DNA of 64,000 nt from positions 57,501 to 121,500 of the forward strand of contig JAWQEG010001342.1 in NCBI GenBank assembly GCA_033782935.1, written 5' to 3'. The notes under the pieces were generated by a model. The model saw only the letters and a program-made list of their open reading frames with translations, did not search any database and was not told the origin of the DNA. Shown here piece after piece: positions 23,900-36,679 of the stretch. This DNA comes from Petrolisthes cinctipes (lineage: Eukaryota; Arthropoda; Malacostraca; Decapoda; Porcellanidae). Positions within the stretch are counted from its first letter, which is position 1, and every line of letters begins with the position of its first letter. Both the position numbers and the translations under genes were made by a program.

Positions 23900-25545
23900 C
23901 AGAACACTTGTATAGCGCAAGTGTCCATACCGAATGAAAGTATACTTTGGTCATCACGGGCAGAACACTTGCATTTTTTTTTTTATTCCGACGCGATACT
24001 AGAAAATTATTGGAAAATTATTAGGGAATTCACAAATAGGAGACGGAAGGTAGCAGTGTGTCGCATCATTCCAAGATATAATGTTGGCCCTTACTATTTT
24101 AGGAAAATGTCGGTCGTCAATCGTAGATTAAAGGCGATATGTAGGCAGGATAATGCAAAGTTTTTAGATATCTGGCACCACTTTTGTAGGGATAGAACAT
24201 TGTATAGTCGAGATGGCTTACATCTCAACAATGTTGACAAAGCGAGATTAGGAAGAGTGTTAGGCGAATTTGTATTGATAAGATCCCAGCCTCTCAAGAC
24301 GATGAGAGAAATGCCAACATTGAGGAAGGAGATGGACAGGAAGAAATCGATAGGCAGGTAGGAGGTAGGCAGACAGAAACGGACCCAGTGCCAGATCCAG
24401 AGGACAACTCCGAGCAGGTTTTTCACTGAACACATCGCGTTCCGCTCCACTGATAAGACACGCGCATAACAAATTAAACCTTATGTATACAAACACAAGG
24501 AGCATTATTGGAAAAAGAAACGAACTTCTTGCATACGTAAATACCGAGAATCCCGATATAATTAGTATAACAAACATGGTTAAATTTTAATGATAAACAT
24601 TATTTGGCAGAAGTAACTATCCCAGGTTATCAAATTATTGCTAACTGTAGGACACATAAAAAAGGGGGTGGAGTTCTTTTACTCGTTAGAGATAACCTGG
24701 GTACAATCGAAATAAACAAAGACAAACACAATGCATATGATTCTATATACGTCAAACTTAAAGTAAATGGAAAACATTTAATTATCGGTACAGTATATCG
24801 TCCCCCCAAAACTACTACAGAACATGACAACTTGTTATACGAAGAGATAGAATCAGTAATAGAAAATAAAAATGCCATTATATGTGGTGATTTTAACCTT
24901 CCAAGAATAAACTGGAAACTTCAGTCAGGCGACAACGATGGAAAACGTCTGTTAAGCTCTATTTAAATCAATTGGTACAAGACCCAACCCTAGATAATAA
25001 TATCCTCGACCTTAATTCAATCAATTCATGCGAAGTCGGCGAGCATCTTGCAAACAGTGATCACAAAATAATAAGATGTAACATAAACTGTAGCACTAAG
25101 ATCTGCGAAAATAGTCAGTTAGTACCAAACTATGAAAGAGCAAATTTTGATAATATTAGAAAAGAACTAAACGAAATAATCACATCGGAAATAACAAATG
25201 CGTGAAAACAAGCATAGGACCAGTTCTAAACAAAAACAATGTCCTAGTAAATGGGAATAAAGACGTAGCAACCGTACTAAATGAACATTTTAACTCAGGT
25301 TTTACAAAGGAAAGTGAAATTAATTTGTCAGAACCTCACAGGTAGCAGACGGTAATAAACTAGATATAAGCGAATTTACAGATGAAGAACTCAAAGTATC
25401 TAAAATCACAAGATCCTTTTAAAAGTGTAGGATGTGACGAAGTGTCCCCCAGATTATTACGTGAATGTCATAGAGAAGTTCTGCAGTCTTTAAAAACGAG
25501 TCTGTGAAACTTATATTTCCATACTATTTTTTATGACTTGGCAGA
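23900..25545 (+). pseudogene. CR1/L3-like LINE, 5' part, inactivated
   Basis: Translated pieces follow the order expected of a CR1/L3-type non-LTR retrotransposon. At about 23900-24360 is an SGNH-esterase-like end of the first protein (VAVCRIIPRYN, FLDIWHHFCRDRTLYSRDGL, HLNNVDKARLGRVL). From about 24480, NTRSIIGKRNELLAYVNTEN and NPDIISIT start an AP-type endonuclease, continuing GGGVLLLVRDN, IIGTVYRPPKT, AIICGDFNLPRINW and ANSDHKII (catalytic-type GDFN and SDH motifs). About 25420-25500 shows the beginning of reverse transcriptase (SVGCDEVSPRLLREC). Stops and frameshifts occur at several points and sequence ends near 25545, so it is a truncated dead copy. Confidence 0.8.
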
Positions 25546-25549
25546 TGTT

Positions 25550-25576
25550 ACGACTCGACTTTTGCCGCCGACTGTA
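25550..25576. mobile_element. Tc1-like MITE terminus, solo end
   Basis: CTTTTGCCGCCGACTGTA equals the right terminus of the MITE at 45485-45723. It lies where the LINE sequence stops. Confidence 0.5.
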
Positions 25577-26930
25577 CCTGCCATCAAGGATATGTGAAGT
25601 TGACTGGATGGCTTGATGCTGGGGAGGGGTGTGGTGGTGGAGTAGGGCAAGTCAGTCTTAACCTTGGGGTAGGGTATAGCAGCTGATGGCGATCATGTGA
25701 ACATGTGGTGATGGTGATTTGGTGGTGCAGTGCAGCGACTCATGATGTACACGTGAAACAAGTTGAGTAGATTTGTGGACATTGCATATCCCACACTGGT
25801 ATACTGTACAGCCAATCCCATGCTATATAGACTGCGGACACGTCATGTCATATGGTTGTATACACATAATTGTGTTTCGTAACCGTGTTCTATTGTGCAT
25901 AAAAGTCAGGTCTCCTCTCTCATTTTTTATTGATCCTCGAGTTTTTATATCATAAAGTGGGTGTTAAGTCCTGTGCTCCAAGACTGCAACACAGGATATT
26001 ATGCCAGGTGAAATAATGAATATTGCACTAATGAACGGGTCTATCTAGGTTTCTTTTATCTGGCAGTAAGAGGTTCACAATACAAGTATACTTTACATAC
26101 GGCTAGTATAGTATACACTCAGTAGATAACAGTAGATAATCAGATCTTAGTTGTAGAGGTTTACTATATATGACGTTCACAGTATAGAATGCAGGGTCGA
26201 GAACACATACATGTTATAAGTGCCACAAGATACAAGACAATTATATTATTCTAAACTTAAATGTTCTTTGATGAATATTCAAATCTTCTTATCAAGCGAT
26301 GTAATATTTTGAAAGTTGATATTACAACTCTACTGTTTTCATAAAGGATGCTTCATCTCCCATTGTTCTATCCATACACTGCACTGATCTTGATGGGAAG
26401 GTTACGGCACACGCAAGATCTCTGACGCTCCCATACACCTGTTGTTTTACCAGTATTATTACTGCACAAGTAAACCACTAACTTGGCATCTACTTGTGAA
26501 AAAGACGGCCGAAGGGTAATTTTTCCGCTCTCCGCTCACGAAATAGTATGACTTTGATAAAAGTTAGTATGCATAGCTACAAATTATTACGAGTGCCTAC
26601 AAGAGTCAGTACGAGTCATTACAAATTGGCTGAAATTTTAAAGTTTTCTGATGAGTTGCTACGAGTCGTTAAGAGTTTGCTACGAATTTGTACGACTCGC
26701 TTACAGTTACAAAATGAAAAATTTTCTACCTTAGATATATATATATATACCGAGTGAATATAGAGTTGTTGTTAGGCAAGACCTGAAGCATCATCATCTG
26801 CACCCACTTTCTCCAGTAATGACCATCCTCAATTGGAAACTGGAACTACTGAAGTTTGAGGTGGAACTTGAATGCTTCTGCCAATATAGATGCTGCTATT
26901 GCCGCTTTGTTGGTACAGCTGCAGCAAAAG
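25577..26930. other. Gene-free stretch
   Basis: No gene or known repeat recognised. About 26560-26710 contains several loose repeats of TACGAGTC / GAGTCGTTA type motifs. Confidence 0.5.
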
Positions 26931-27540
26931 AAGCAGCTGGAGGATGAGAATATAATAATGGGAAGAGGAATGGGGGAAGCAAAGGTTATGGGGGGAGGGA
27001 ATAATGGTATAAAGAGAATAATGAGTTTATGGACAGAAAATAGTGAAAAAAGAAAGAAAAAAAAAGGGAGGGGTTAGGAGGATTAAAAGGAACGGACAGG
27101 AGGGAGAAAAGGGGGAGCGGGTTGATAATATTTGTGTAAGGGTGGGTATACATTATAGGGTATTATTTGGTGGTGGTTGGGGAAGAAGGGGATGTGGTGG
27201 TGGGGGGAGTGGAGGAAGTTTAGAGGGGATGCTGATGGAAGACACATTGGGAGCCATAAAATAAAAAGATGGGTGGGGATGAAGGTGGAGTGGGGAGGGA
27301 AGAGGAGAAAGGGTTGCTTATGAAGAGATTGGAGATAGAGGTGGGGATATAATGAGATAGTGGTGGTAGAGGAGGGGGTTAGAATAGGGGGTCGAGAAAG
27401 GGATCATGAAGGGTAAAGGGTATAATGAAATCATGGGGGTAGAGGCGGAGGTTGGAATAGGGGGTCGAAAAGGGGATTACGAAGGGTAGGGGGTATAAGA
27501 GATAGTGGGGGTAGAAGCAGGGGGGTTGGGGGTTGGAGTA
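26930..27540. repeat. Polypurine block with tandem duplication
   Basis: The plus strand is almost free of C for about 600 bases and rich in GGGGGA-type runs. Within it, about 27376-27440 and 27440-27507 are near duplicates (GAATAGGGGGTCGA, GAAGGGTA, GGTATAA). Confidence 0.8.
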
Positions 27541-27544
27541 AGGT

Positions 27545-28140
27545 GGGATAAGCAGGCTTGTAAACGGCCACCATCTTGACACGAGAGGCACACAAACAAT
27601 TGCTGCAACCTCCACAAACCCACACCATCCACTATACAACATGGTAAAACACCCACACATGCCAAGGAACATCAAAACAACACCCAGTACACGATACCAT
27701 ACACAATTACTATCTTCTCTCGCACTCTGCCCACCCCAAATCAATCTCCAGAAACATATCCATACTCAAATCACTCATCAGTCCATCCAAACACTCAAAA
27801 ACAACACCCAGCTGCATGCACGACCTCCTGACATCCACCCATCTGAATCCCCCCTTCCCCGTGAGGACAGAGTCCACCTGGCCAGGCTGCAGTGTGGCCA
27901 CCACCTGGCCCTTCTGACATATCAGAAGCTGGATGGAGCCATTGTGGATGCCTGTCCGGGATGCAACACAGCACCCCATTCTATTAAACACATTATAGAA
28001 GACTGCAATGTACACAACCACACACCAACAACACAACATACACTCTCTGAGGGCACTGTGGGAAAGCCCGGTTCAGGCCATGACCTTCCTCAGGAGCTCC
28101 GGGCTGCTCGGCCAGACAGCTTGTGGAACTTCAACAACAA
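27545..28140 (+). pseudogene. LINE 3' fragment, post-RT region (family J, copy 1)
   Basis: An open stretch reads REDRVHLARLQCGHHLALLT, then DACPGCNTAPHSIKHIIEDC, resembling the region after reverse transcriptase in jockey/I-type LINEs: an R-x-x-L-x-x-L-R/Q-x-G-H block followed by a C-x2-C-x7-H-x4-C zinc-knuckle-like motif. It ends in GTGGAACTTCAACAACAACA, a CAA-type tail. Second and third copies of the same end are at 33240-34050 and 57316-57465. Confidence 0.7.
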
Positions 28141-28269
28141 CAACGGCCACCACCATCAAACATCACCTGTTACTGCTGTACTTCCTTTTTTTACCTTCAG
28201 TGTCTTCACCTAACTTACTAAAGAGGAGGAGAAGGGGGTTGATAATAATGGTGTGAGGTGATTGTTGTG

Positions 28270-28560
28270 GCTGTTTTACCAGGGCAAATCCCCAGTATGC
28301 TCTGGTAAGTGAAAAAAACAAATTAAACAATAAATGTAGAGTTTGTTCTATATGCCCAGGCTACCGAAGCATATTCCAAGAAGACGAGATCAGAGCTTAC
28401 ATGACCAGGGAGTCAGGGGGGCTACAGACTGCCTGGGAGTTTGTGGGGTAAGGTCTTTGATCCCATAGCCAGTGTTGTGGGCCCAAGTCCATGTAACTGC
28501 AAGAGCTACAAGTGGGGCGCACCTCTCATGAGAACAGTTCTGAAGGAAATATAATGAGAA
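28270..28560. repeat. Unknown dispersed repeat, copy 1
   Basis: About 290 bases sharing AAACAAATTAAA, CTATATGCCCAGGCTACC, AAGGTCTTTGATCCCA and AAGTCCATGTAAC with the copy at 28840-29120, same order and orientation. No open frame. Confidence 0.75.
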
Positions 28561-28839
28561 TGGAAGATTGCTGCATGCTATGAGAAATAGCACTCCCGTA
28601 TGTTGGTGATCCACACAGCAGTCATAAAAAAGAAAAGGAAAAAAAAAAAAAAAAAAACACCGGTTGTAGTACTATTCACATGAACGTTATTTTAATCCAG
28701 GTGGGCTGATCTTGTCAAATCCACAAGAAGCAAATGTGACCAGCGTCACACAAGGAGCAGTCTCGCTAAAAACTTCATGTCACCAATTTTTAGTGGTGCA
28801 GTTGTTGTTGTTGACGTTCTCCCGGGGCAGAATGGCCTC

Positions 28840-29120
28840 TTGCTCCACAGACCCCAGGTACGCTCTGGTCGCAGCGAAAAAACAAATTAAAATATAGGAG
28901 GGGCTGGCCCTATATGCCTGGGCTACCATAGCAAATCCCAGAAAGATGAGGACCAGAGCTTACCGAACCAGGTAGTCTAGGGGCCTCCGACCACCAGGAC
29001 GATTGGGGGGAAGGTCTTTGATCCCACAGTCAGTGCTGTAGGCCCAAGTCCACGTTACCACAAGAACTACAAGTGGGGCCGCACCTTGCATGAGACCAGT
29101 CCTGAAGGAACCATAAAGGG
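28840..29120. repeat. Unknown dispersed repeat, copy 2
   Basis: Direct diverged copy of 28270-28560, with ACAAGTGGGGCCGCACCT and GAGACCAGTCCTGAAGGAAC near its end. Confidence 0.75.
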
Positions 29121-32100
29121 GGAGGGAGTTTAGTCTGCCCTGGTGGTTTGTTCTTCCTACCTAAGGACAAAACAATGTGCACAGATAAGTATTATGATGT
29201 GCTGATATTTTATGAAATTAACTGAAATTTAAAGGTCCGTTATAGTGGGTAGGAACTATTTGTGGAACAGTTGTGGTAGTGGAGCAAGGAAAAAAAAAAA
29301 AACTTGCATATTACATACATGCCCTTTTTCTCTCCATTATAAAATCACCGTGCGTTTACTCACATCTACCTTTAAACTGCAGTGCTAAAGTCCCATTCCA
29401 AAATCATTTTGGGGATGTCTAATTGCATGGCTCCGATGAGGGATGTCGCACCAAAATCGCCCCACCAACTGCTACCACTCTTGGATCTTTTCCAATTGTA
29501 TGAGTGACTCCTCCCTCGTACACCCTTCCGCTTTCCCAGACCCATTCTCTTGTAATGCAGGGGGGTCCTGCGTGATGGTCCCCAATTGCAGGTGGGATTA
29601 GAGCCAGGGCGGGGGAAGTGTGGTATATAAGGGATAAGAGAAATATCTGGACTCTGTATTCAATCAAGATTTATTTCCTAATAGTGATTCATTTTTTAAT
29701 GAACTACAGAATATCTTCTACTCAAGAACAAAATCGATACCAAACGGTAAACCATCAGACCATAAATTCTGTAAATAACATGTACAGTCATCCATAGCAG
29801 TTCTGCATCACCTATTAATCCATATTATGCAAACATGAATTACCTAATATCCAAAAGTGAGTGTAAGGCCAGTACAGACCAAATAGCAGTTGGTCAGCCA
29901 TGGAACTTGTAAACTTTGATATGTGTGTGAAAACGTATGAACACAATGCTCCCTTACTTGATCTATGTACTGGACATCTTGGCTACCTGTTAGGAAATAG
30001 TAGGATGTGAAAAGTAAACATGTTATTTCAAATGTCATTTTCATGTCCTCGTGCAAGTACAAAAGGGGTACCAGTTTTATGTTTGGTCAACTGTACCTAT
30101 ACACTTCCAATATATATTCAACAAAAAAGGCTTTAATCAAATGGTAAATTGTATTTGTATCAGTGAGGGTGATTCCAGACTTTTGCTGGCTTCATGCAGA
30201 ACATGAATGGGCAATTGTGCACGAACAAATGAAATTATAGTAACTCTCTCCATCACAGTCAGTATACGTAAAAAAAACTATTTTTATAGAGGTGCGTCCA
30301 GTAACTCTCACCATCAAAATTAAGCTTCTGTAGGTGCCCCTTCAGTGTTTTTCGAAGATCAATTTGGTAAAATTCTGGTATCAGTGAATATTTTCTTTTC
30401 CTAAAATGATCCTTACAATCATGGCAACAAAAATTAATTCTGTCCAACCTGGGTATTACATGCAGTGTAGTTTGGCCTTAGGCTACAAGAGTACATTATC
30501 CATTACCACTCTGTGTATATGCAATGATAGGCCTTGAACGCAACCCAGTTAGATGGGAGGAAAGAATATATTACAGCAATAGGAAATTTACTCCTCCACC
30601 TGTAAATTCACTTTCTTTTCCTCTATCAGTCATAGAAAACACACTAAACTGACATCATGTAAGCTTCACTTAACTACGCATAATGGAACAAACCCACATT
30701 CACGACACTAGAGGGAACAAACCCTCATCACACAATGAAACAACTCACACACCCACCACAATGACAAACAAACCCCCATCACCCATCACACTTAATGAAA
30801 CCACAACTTCTTATTTAGCACCAAATATTGCATCACACTGATCTTGAGGGTTGGCAGTCATGAATGACAACCCAGACAGATCAAAATTAAGATAGATACA
30901 GTTAGAACTCACAGTCATGTTTCCTGCCACTATAGGGGTCAGTATATATGCATTCGTTCACACTTTACAACTAAGCCAAGTCTCTCGTGGGAATTCAACA
31001 GGCATGTTTGTGTTTCAGCTCTGCACTGGTGATGAAAAGTAGACCATTATTGTACCACACCACAAGAAATTGAACTGACCAATTGTGTCAATGGCCATGA
31101 CTTGGACTCCTATTTTTACTTTATTTTCACTTCTCTGTATTTTCTGGCTACAGTATACAGTAAATATTCTGTACTGTACAGAATCATCCTAAAGAAAGAA
31201 AACATGTAAGGCTATTTTCCTCTTCTTAAAGTTAATGGCGTAAATCATCCGTCATGGTATTATTGATGAATATAAGCAGGCATTCTTCATTAATGTAAAA
31301 GCAGCCACTCCAACACAAAATCTTTCCACACACTTATCAGAATGCCTCCAAAGATTCCTTCACAGCAAGCGTAAGATGGGATTTTCAGGCTGTTACTTCT
31401 CTTCTCTTGGAATGTTTCTTGATCCTTGCAAAGGAAGTCAATCTCGACACCTGGATGCAATCCTATAGCATAAGGCTTGAACATCCAGTTTAGTGTGTGA
31501 AGCAGCCTTTGCATGTATTATGCCTTCTGATTATGGGCACCTTAAATAAACAGCTTATTTCAAAGAATTCATAATTGTTGATGCTTGCTCAAAATAAGAG
31601 CAAGTATGTAAATATTAAAGTATAAATTCTTTTATATTGACAGTATATATATACTGTATATTATACAAAATATATATTAGAGTTAGACAAATTGTTGCAC
31701 ATTTCCAAAGTACAAAATTCAATACATTAGTTTTACTTGAAACCATATAATGTACCACGGTCTTGATACAATACATGATTATGATGGGTACTGTCACTAC
31801 AGGAGGTTAGACAGACAGACTGGCAGATTAAACTGCAGACCTATACTGATATGGATACTGAAAAATAGTAAGAATGGATGGACAGTGACATCAGGTAAGT
31901 GGTTAATGACAGAGATAAACTAAAAAAATAATTTGGAGGGTTGAAATTTTCATGGGTCAAGTTAACTGATTGGATAATAGCAAATTCTTAATAATTACCA
32001 GTACTCAGTTAGATGGGTGGTGGGGCTTACAGGTGCAGTTACAATAGAATTACTATACTACTATTGTACTTGCTGTAATCCTGTGAACCATGATACAGTA

Positions 32101-33200
32101 CCTGCATTCTGAGTTTGATGGCACTAATGGCAAAATTTCATTGAAAAGGTAAGGTTGGTGGTAAACTGGAAGTAAATGATTCCTCCATACTGTGCGAGAT
32201 AAAGAGTGTTTCTAGGCAGAGTTTGAAGAAATCAGTAACCTACAATATCTTATCTACTGAGGACTCTACGGTTTGTATAATCTATAATAATTAGCATGAA
32301 AGCTTGTTTTGTTGTTTGGTCTGAAATAAAATCACAATTTCCCAACAAATCTTGAGTAAATTTGCCAATTAAGTCAATCCATAAGCATCCTACAGAAAAA
32401 CTGGATCCAAGCTCCCTTTGGGCTACGAGCCAATTAGGCCCGCGAAACTTGCCAGGCAGCTAGTGATCTAATAATTAAATAATCCAATTGCTCTATCAGT
32501 CCATGTTCAAAATACTTCCTATTTAGTGATGTGTCTGGAGGCAGGAAATTCCTTCAAACTATGTCAAAAACAACTGGTTTCCTTAACTCTCTTGTTCTCC
32601 GATGATGCAACCTGCATTCAACAGCTTCCAAGTAACTAGGAACCAGCCCTGGCTCACCAGACCTTATGCACCACACAACCCTCATTTAGCCATGAGTGGC
32701 CTCAGAAATAATTTCCTTTCAATTTTCTTCACTGCTCTTATCTATAACTGTATTGCCATGAAATAAAATACAGTATATCATGCAAAAAAATATCACAACC
32801 TATAATTAAATAGTTTGATGCAACCTGAGTCAACAGGAACAAGCAGTTGTATTTCACCTGGACACAAACTGCACCATCAGGGAACAAGAGGCTGGATTTT
32901 TTAACAGACCTTCATACATCATACTGGAGCTTGCCACTCTATTTAAAATTACATCTACAGTACAATGAACAATTATGTGTAAGGAATGCTGTACCATTAA
33001 ACTATCAAAAATTAAAACAATATTAATAAGAACTACTACACAGATAAAATATGAAAACTCAACTTTAAGGAAGAGGTGTGAGCAACAACTATTATCCAGG
33101 GTTGTACTAAAGTGAGTAGGACCTACTGGTATAAAACTTTGCAGTCTATTTGTATCACTTCAGAGCTACACTTTCATACTGTTCAATGGGTAAATTACCC
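29121..33200. other. Gene-free stretch
   Basis: No exon recognised; open frames of 60-80 codons show no family resemblance. One degraded TTAAGGG-MITE half at about 32150-32265 and an ACAGTATATATATACTGT palindrome near 31640. Confidence 0.5.
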
Positions 33201-33239
33201 AGCCATCACTTCTAAATCACAATCTGAAAGAGAGAAAAG

Positions 33240-34050
33240 ATTAATGTAGCATGTGTGATGGGTCTCCTTAGAGCTCTATAGTATGATATATGAAGTGTTC
33301 CCATAGCCAATTCACCAGGCCCAAAAATATCAAAGAACCTGTACACAACCCTCCCAGAGCACAACCTTAAGTTAGCCTGGTATGTCAACAACCCCAACAC
33401 AAACAGATGGCTTGGCATCCAATCTGAAACATTAAAGTTTTTCATCCTATATAACGCTACAAACAACCTACACCATAAAACGAATGTCCTCAATGTCAAG
33501 GGTCACTTTGACTTGAAAGGTACACAACCACTGCTACAATCCTGTGGGTTTGTGGAGGAAAACCACCACACACACATACCTGGAACATTAAAACTAACAC
33601 TCAGCACAAGCTATCATGCACATATACAGTGCTATCATCAATCCCACCTTGCCAACTCCAAACTATTTTCCAGAAACATATCTATACTGTAATCAGCTTA
33701 CTCACATTCACCGTCCCATCCAGTCACTCAAAAACAACACTTGGCTGCTTGCATGCCCCACTGACATTTGCCCTTTGGAGTTCTCCCTTCCTTGTCAGGA
33801 CAGAGTGCACCTGGCCAGGCTATTGTGTGGGCACTATCCAGCCTTTATGAGCAATCAGAAGAGTGATGTAGTGATGATGGATGCCTGTCCAGGATACAAC
33901 ACATTATGGAAGACTGTACTGCAAACAACTACACAACATACATTCCATGAGGTCCTTATAGGAAAACCAACTTAGTCCAAGCCATTACCTCCCTCAGTGA
34001 TTTGGATCTGTTCGGTCAGGCAGCCTTAGGAAAAACAACAACTAACTAAT
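33240..34050 (+). pseudogene. LINE 3' fragment (family J, copy 2)
   Basis: Reads SPGPKISKNLYTTLPEHNLK, IQSLKNNTWLL, then CQDRVHLARLLCGHYPAFMS and a degraded DACPGYNT, colinear with the copy at 27545-28140 but longer at its 5' end. It ends with AACAACAACTAACT. It is closely downstream of the glutathione synthetase stop, on the opposite strand. Confidence 0.7.
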
Positions 34051-34257
34051 TTGTCACCTTTTTTTCATTAGAATAGTCCTCTCTTCCACAAGTCCCCATT
34101 TGCAGATCATTCCTCATAAGTATGAAAGTGACACCGAAATTCATGTTTCTTTTTGTTTTTTTTTGTATTAGTCTGACAGATAATTCCATACAAAGAAGGA
34201 TGCATAGGTATACCTATGTACAGACTCCACTACATAAGTGAGGAAAAATTAATACTG

Positions 34258-34352
34258 TACAGTCGGCAAAAAAAGTATTGGAACCACCCTTACATTGAAA
34301 GTAAGTATAATTATCCATAGGGGGGGTTGCAATACTTTTTTTGCCAACTGTA
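34258..34352. mobile_element. Tc1-like MITE, 95 bp
   Basis: Inverted ends TACAGTCGGCAAAAAAAGTA and TACAGTTGGCAAAAAAAGTA (reverse complement), bounded by TA. It probably lies in the 3' untranslated region of glutathione synthetase. Confidence 0.85.
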
Positions 34353-34469
34353 CATGAAACAAAAAAAAAAGTGTTATTCACAAGTGCTGCATACACAGTC
34401 TACAGTACTGTACTTACTTACTTTTGTACCACCCTGTACTAGTGGGGTAGAAGTGCACGTGTAAGAGTG

Positions 34470-34596
34470 CTAGTCAAAGAGGAATACAGAGTCGAGGGCC
34501 CCAAGGCCTGCTGCAACTCCACCTTCATTGACAGAGGAGAGCTTTGTCCGCAACATGTGGCCCGAGTAATTGGTGAACTGGATATCCTTCCCACTT
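34470..34596 (-). CDS. GSS: Glutathione synthetase, terminal coding exon
   Basis: Forty-one codons and a TAG stop (34470-34472), entered after completing a Gly codon. It reads SGKDIQFTNYSGHMLRTK, then NEGGVAAGLGALDSVFLFD and stop. GHxLRTK and GGVAAG are the C-terminal signature of eukaryotic glutathione synthetase. The Arg of LRTK and the Val-Ala of GGVAAG contact substrate, and the Lys contacts ATP (family knowledge; human Arg450, Lys452, Val461-Ala462). The acceptor is CACACAG before 34596. The exon is separated from the previous one by a 3.1-kb intron holding a LINE remnant and a Tc1-like MITE. A further small Tc1-like MITE at 34258-34352 would fall in the 3' untranslated region. No polyadenylation signal was settled on. 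Confidence 0.93.
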
Positions 34597-36490
34597 CTGT
34601 GTGCCAAAAGGATAAAATAAAGATACCTCACAAAATGAAGGCAAGACATTGAACAATAACTCAGGGAATTGAAAATTCTTCCTACATTTGCACGGTTAGG
34701 TTACAGTGCAAAGTTACTGTAAGTTATGAAAAGGAAGGCAAGATGCAGACAAACTTTAATTGCTAAACTGGATATCCTTTCCACTTCTGTACTATCACAA
34801 TACAAAAAGTTAGTTGACAAAAGGAAAGTATGATAGAAAAAGTGAAAGGAAACTAAGAGAGGGATTAGAAAGATTAAAATAGTTATTAGAAGAGTGAGAT
34901 CAGTCTCTGCGCAATACAGCGGTAGAGAAAATGTAAGACATTGAAAATAAAGAAGAATTACCATCTGAAAGAAAAGGGTTTGAAAAAATAAGTTAATTGG
35001 ACTAGGCCAGGAAAAGTACATTAGTCATTTAAAGGAAAATTAGACATGGATAAGAAAACGTATACAAAGCTGGTTTTTTAACCATTAAACCACAGGTGAT
35101 GACTATTATGTCGTCACGACCAACAAGTGGTGGTGATTGCGGGTGACGACATACAGTATGTCGTCAATGCTCTTTTCAAATTTGCACAGCTTCCAACTAC
35201 TGTAATTTGATTTTTTCACAATAGATGGTAGCCTTGGCTGACCACCAAGCCACAAGTCACTGCCTTATCTTGGTCCAACCCCACTCAGTCTAGCCAACGC
35301 GCTGAGTGTGTGAGGACAGAATCTATTGTCAAAGAGTGTAAAAGTGCACTTTTAGTGGTGGTCATTTTGAGCTAGCTACCCATCCTACAGATGTCCTTAT
35401 AGTTTTCACAAGTACATCAGGAGACATCGCCAACGGCCACAGCACGTTGAAAACACCGCTTCTCGTCCCGTCCAGGAGACGGCTAAAGGTTTATACTTCA
35501 ATATCATTTATCAATGTAGGTTTAGTGGATTATAAGCTACTAGCCGACAAAGGTTTTGTTTCCGTTTGGTAAAATATGCCCGTGCTGGAGAGCGTACACA
35601 CGCGAACACGTTTTAAGGGTTAAGAGGAAGGCAGGACAGGACCATGAAATAAGTTTTTTTTATTAAAAGGAAAGTAGATTAACTTCATCATGGAGTTACT
35701 AAGATATTGTCAGCTAAAGCTTCCTCCAAACTATGCAACAAAACAGATCATGCACCAACACACATACTACTGCCACATCAACTCTCCAGATTGAGTTCTA
35801 CATGGCAAGTTGTTGGACTCATATTACAGCTGGGAAGTCGCAAAACTAGGTTTTAAAGGTCCAATTCTTATTCTTTAGGCTGCTTCCTTTATGTGTTGCT
35901 ACAGGGAATCATCAATATCTATATCCTCTAGACCTTGGCCAACCTGGTATGAATATACAAGTTATGATCTGCAAATTTGGCATATGGGTTTATGGTAGGG
36001 CACCCTTCCTGACACCAACCCCTCCTATTGATCTAGGCATGGGATGTAATGGTATAATTACAGCGATAACATTTTGGTTAAGAGGAGGCTATGGATACCC
36101 TTGAATTGGCACCCATCAGAATAAGGAAGAGGGAACATGCTTGCAGATTAGTAACTGTTGTTTTCATGTTTATTCCAGTACAGATAGTAGTACAGGTGAT
36201 TCTGAGGCAACAGAGGGTAGATCTTGTTGCACACTCTCACCTCCACTTGACTGACAGACTGTAGTTAACTGTTGACAAGTGGGGAGAGGCATCCTAACTC
36301 ATTTATCCCCCTCAAACCCGAAGAGGAGAGTGACAGACTGTGACTCCTCAACTTGCTTTGCTTCCTGTGAGCATTATCATAGGCTACTGTCCTTTGGCTC
36401 CTCTCTGTGTACATATTCATCTGCCCCACAGCACCATATGCTTCCTCCCTGTGGTCTCTATATGGATTCAACCTGGTAGACCCTCTTGAG
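34597..36490. other. Glutathione synthetase last intron, proximal part
   Basis: No exon. It contains a perfect 23-base palindrome TGACGACATAC-A-GTATGTCGTCA at 35144-35166. A weak inverted pair (TTAACCATTAAA near 35077 and TTTTAAGGGTTAA near 35615) could bound a piggyBac-type relic. Confidence 0.5.
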
Positions 36491-36491
36491 G

Positions 36492-36649
36492 TTCAGTCAT
36501 GGTCAAAAGTCCTGCATCACCTTTGAATGAAATGGTCTCGAAAATTGATATGCAACTATAGCTGATGGTTCCTGTAATTCTGGTTTAAAGGATTCATTCA
36601 AGTGACATGCTTTCATTTACCTGATCCAGGACTTTCGACCCTGACTGCA
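36492..36649. mobile_element. Tc1-like MITE
   Basis: Ends TTCAGTCATGGTCAAAAGTC and, reverse complemented, TGCAGTCAGGGTCGAAAGTC. Confidence 0.7.
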
Positions 36650-36679
36650 CCACGAGACCTTCTTCCTTCCATTGACCCG

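Noticed and set aside
29419..29667. 82-codon minus-strand frame considered as a glutathione synthetase C-terminal exon
   Set aside because: Lacks LRTK and GGVAAG; the true terminal exon is at 34470-34596.
33212..33499. 95-codon minus-strand frame
   Set aside because: Antisense of the LINE J fragment on the plus strand.
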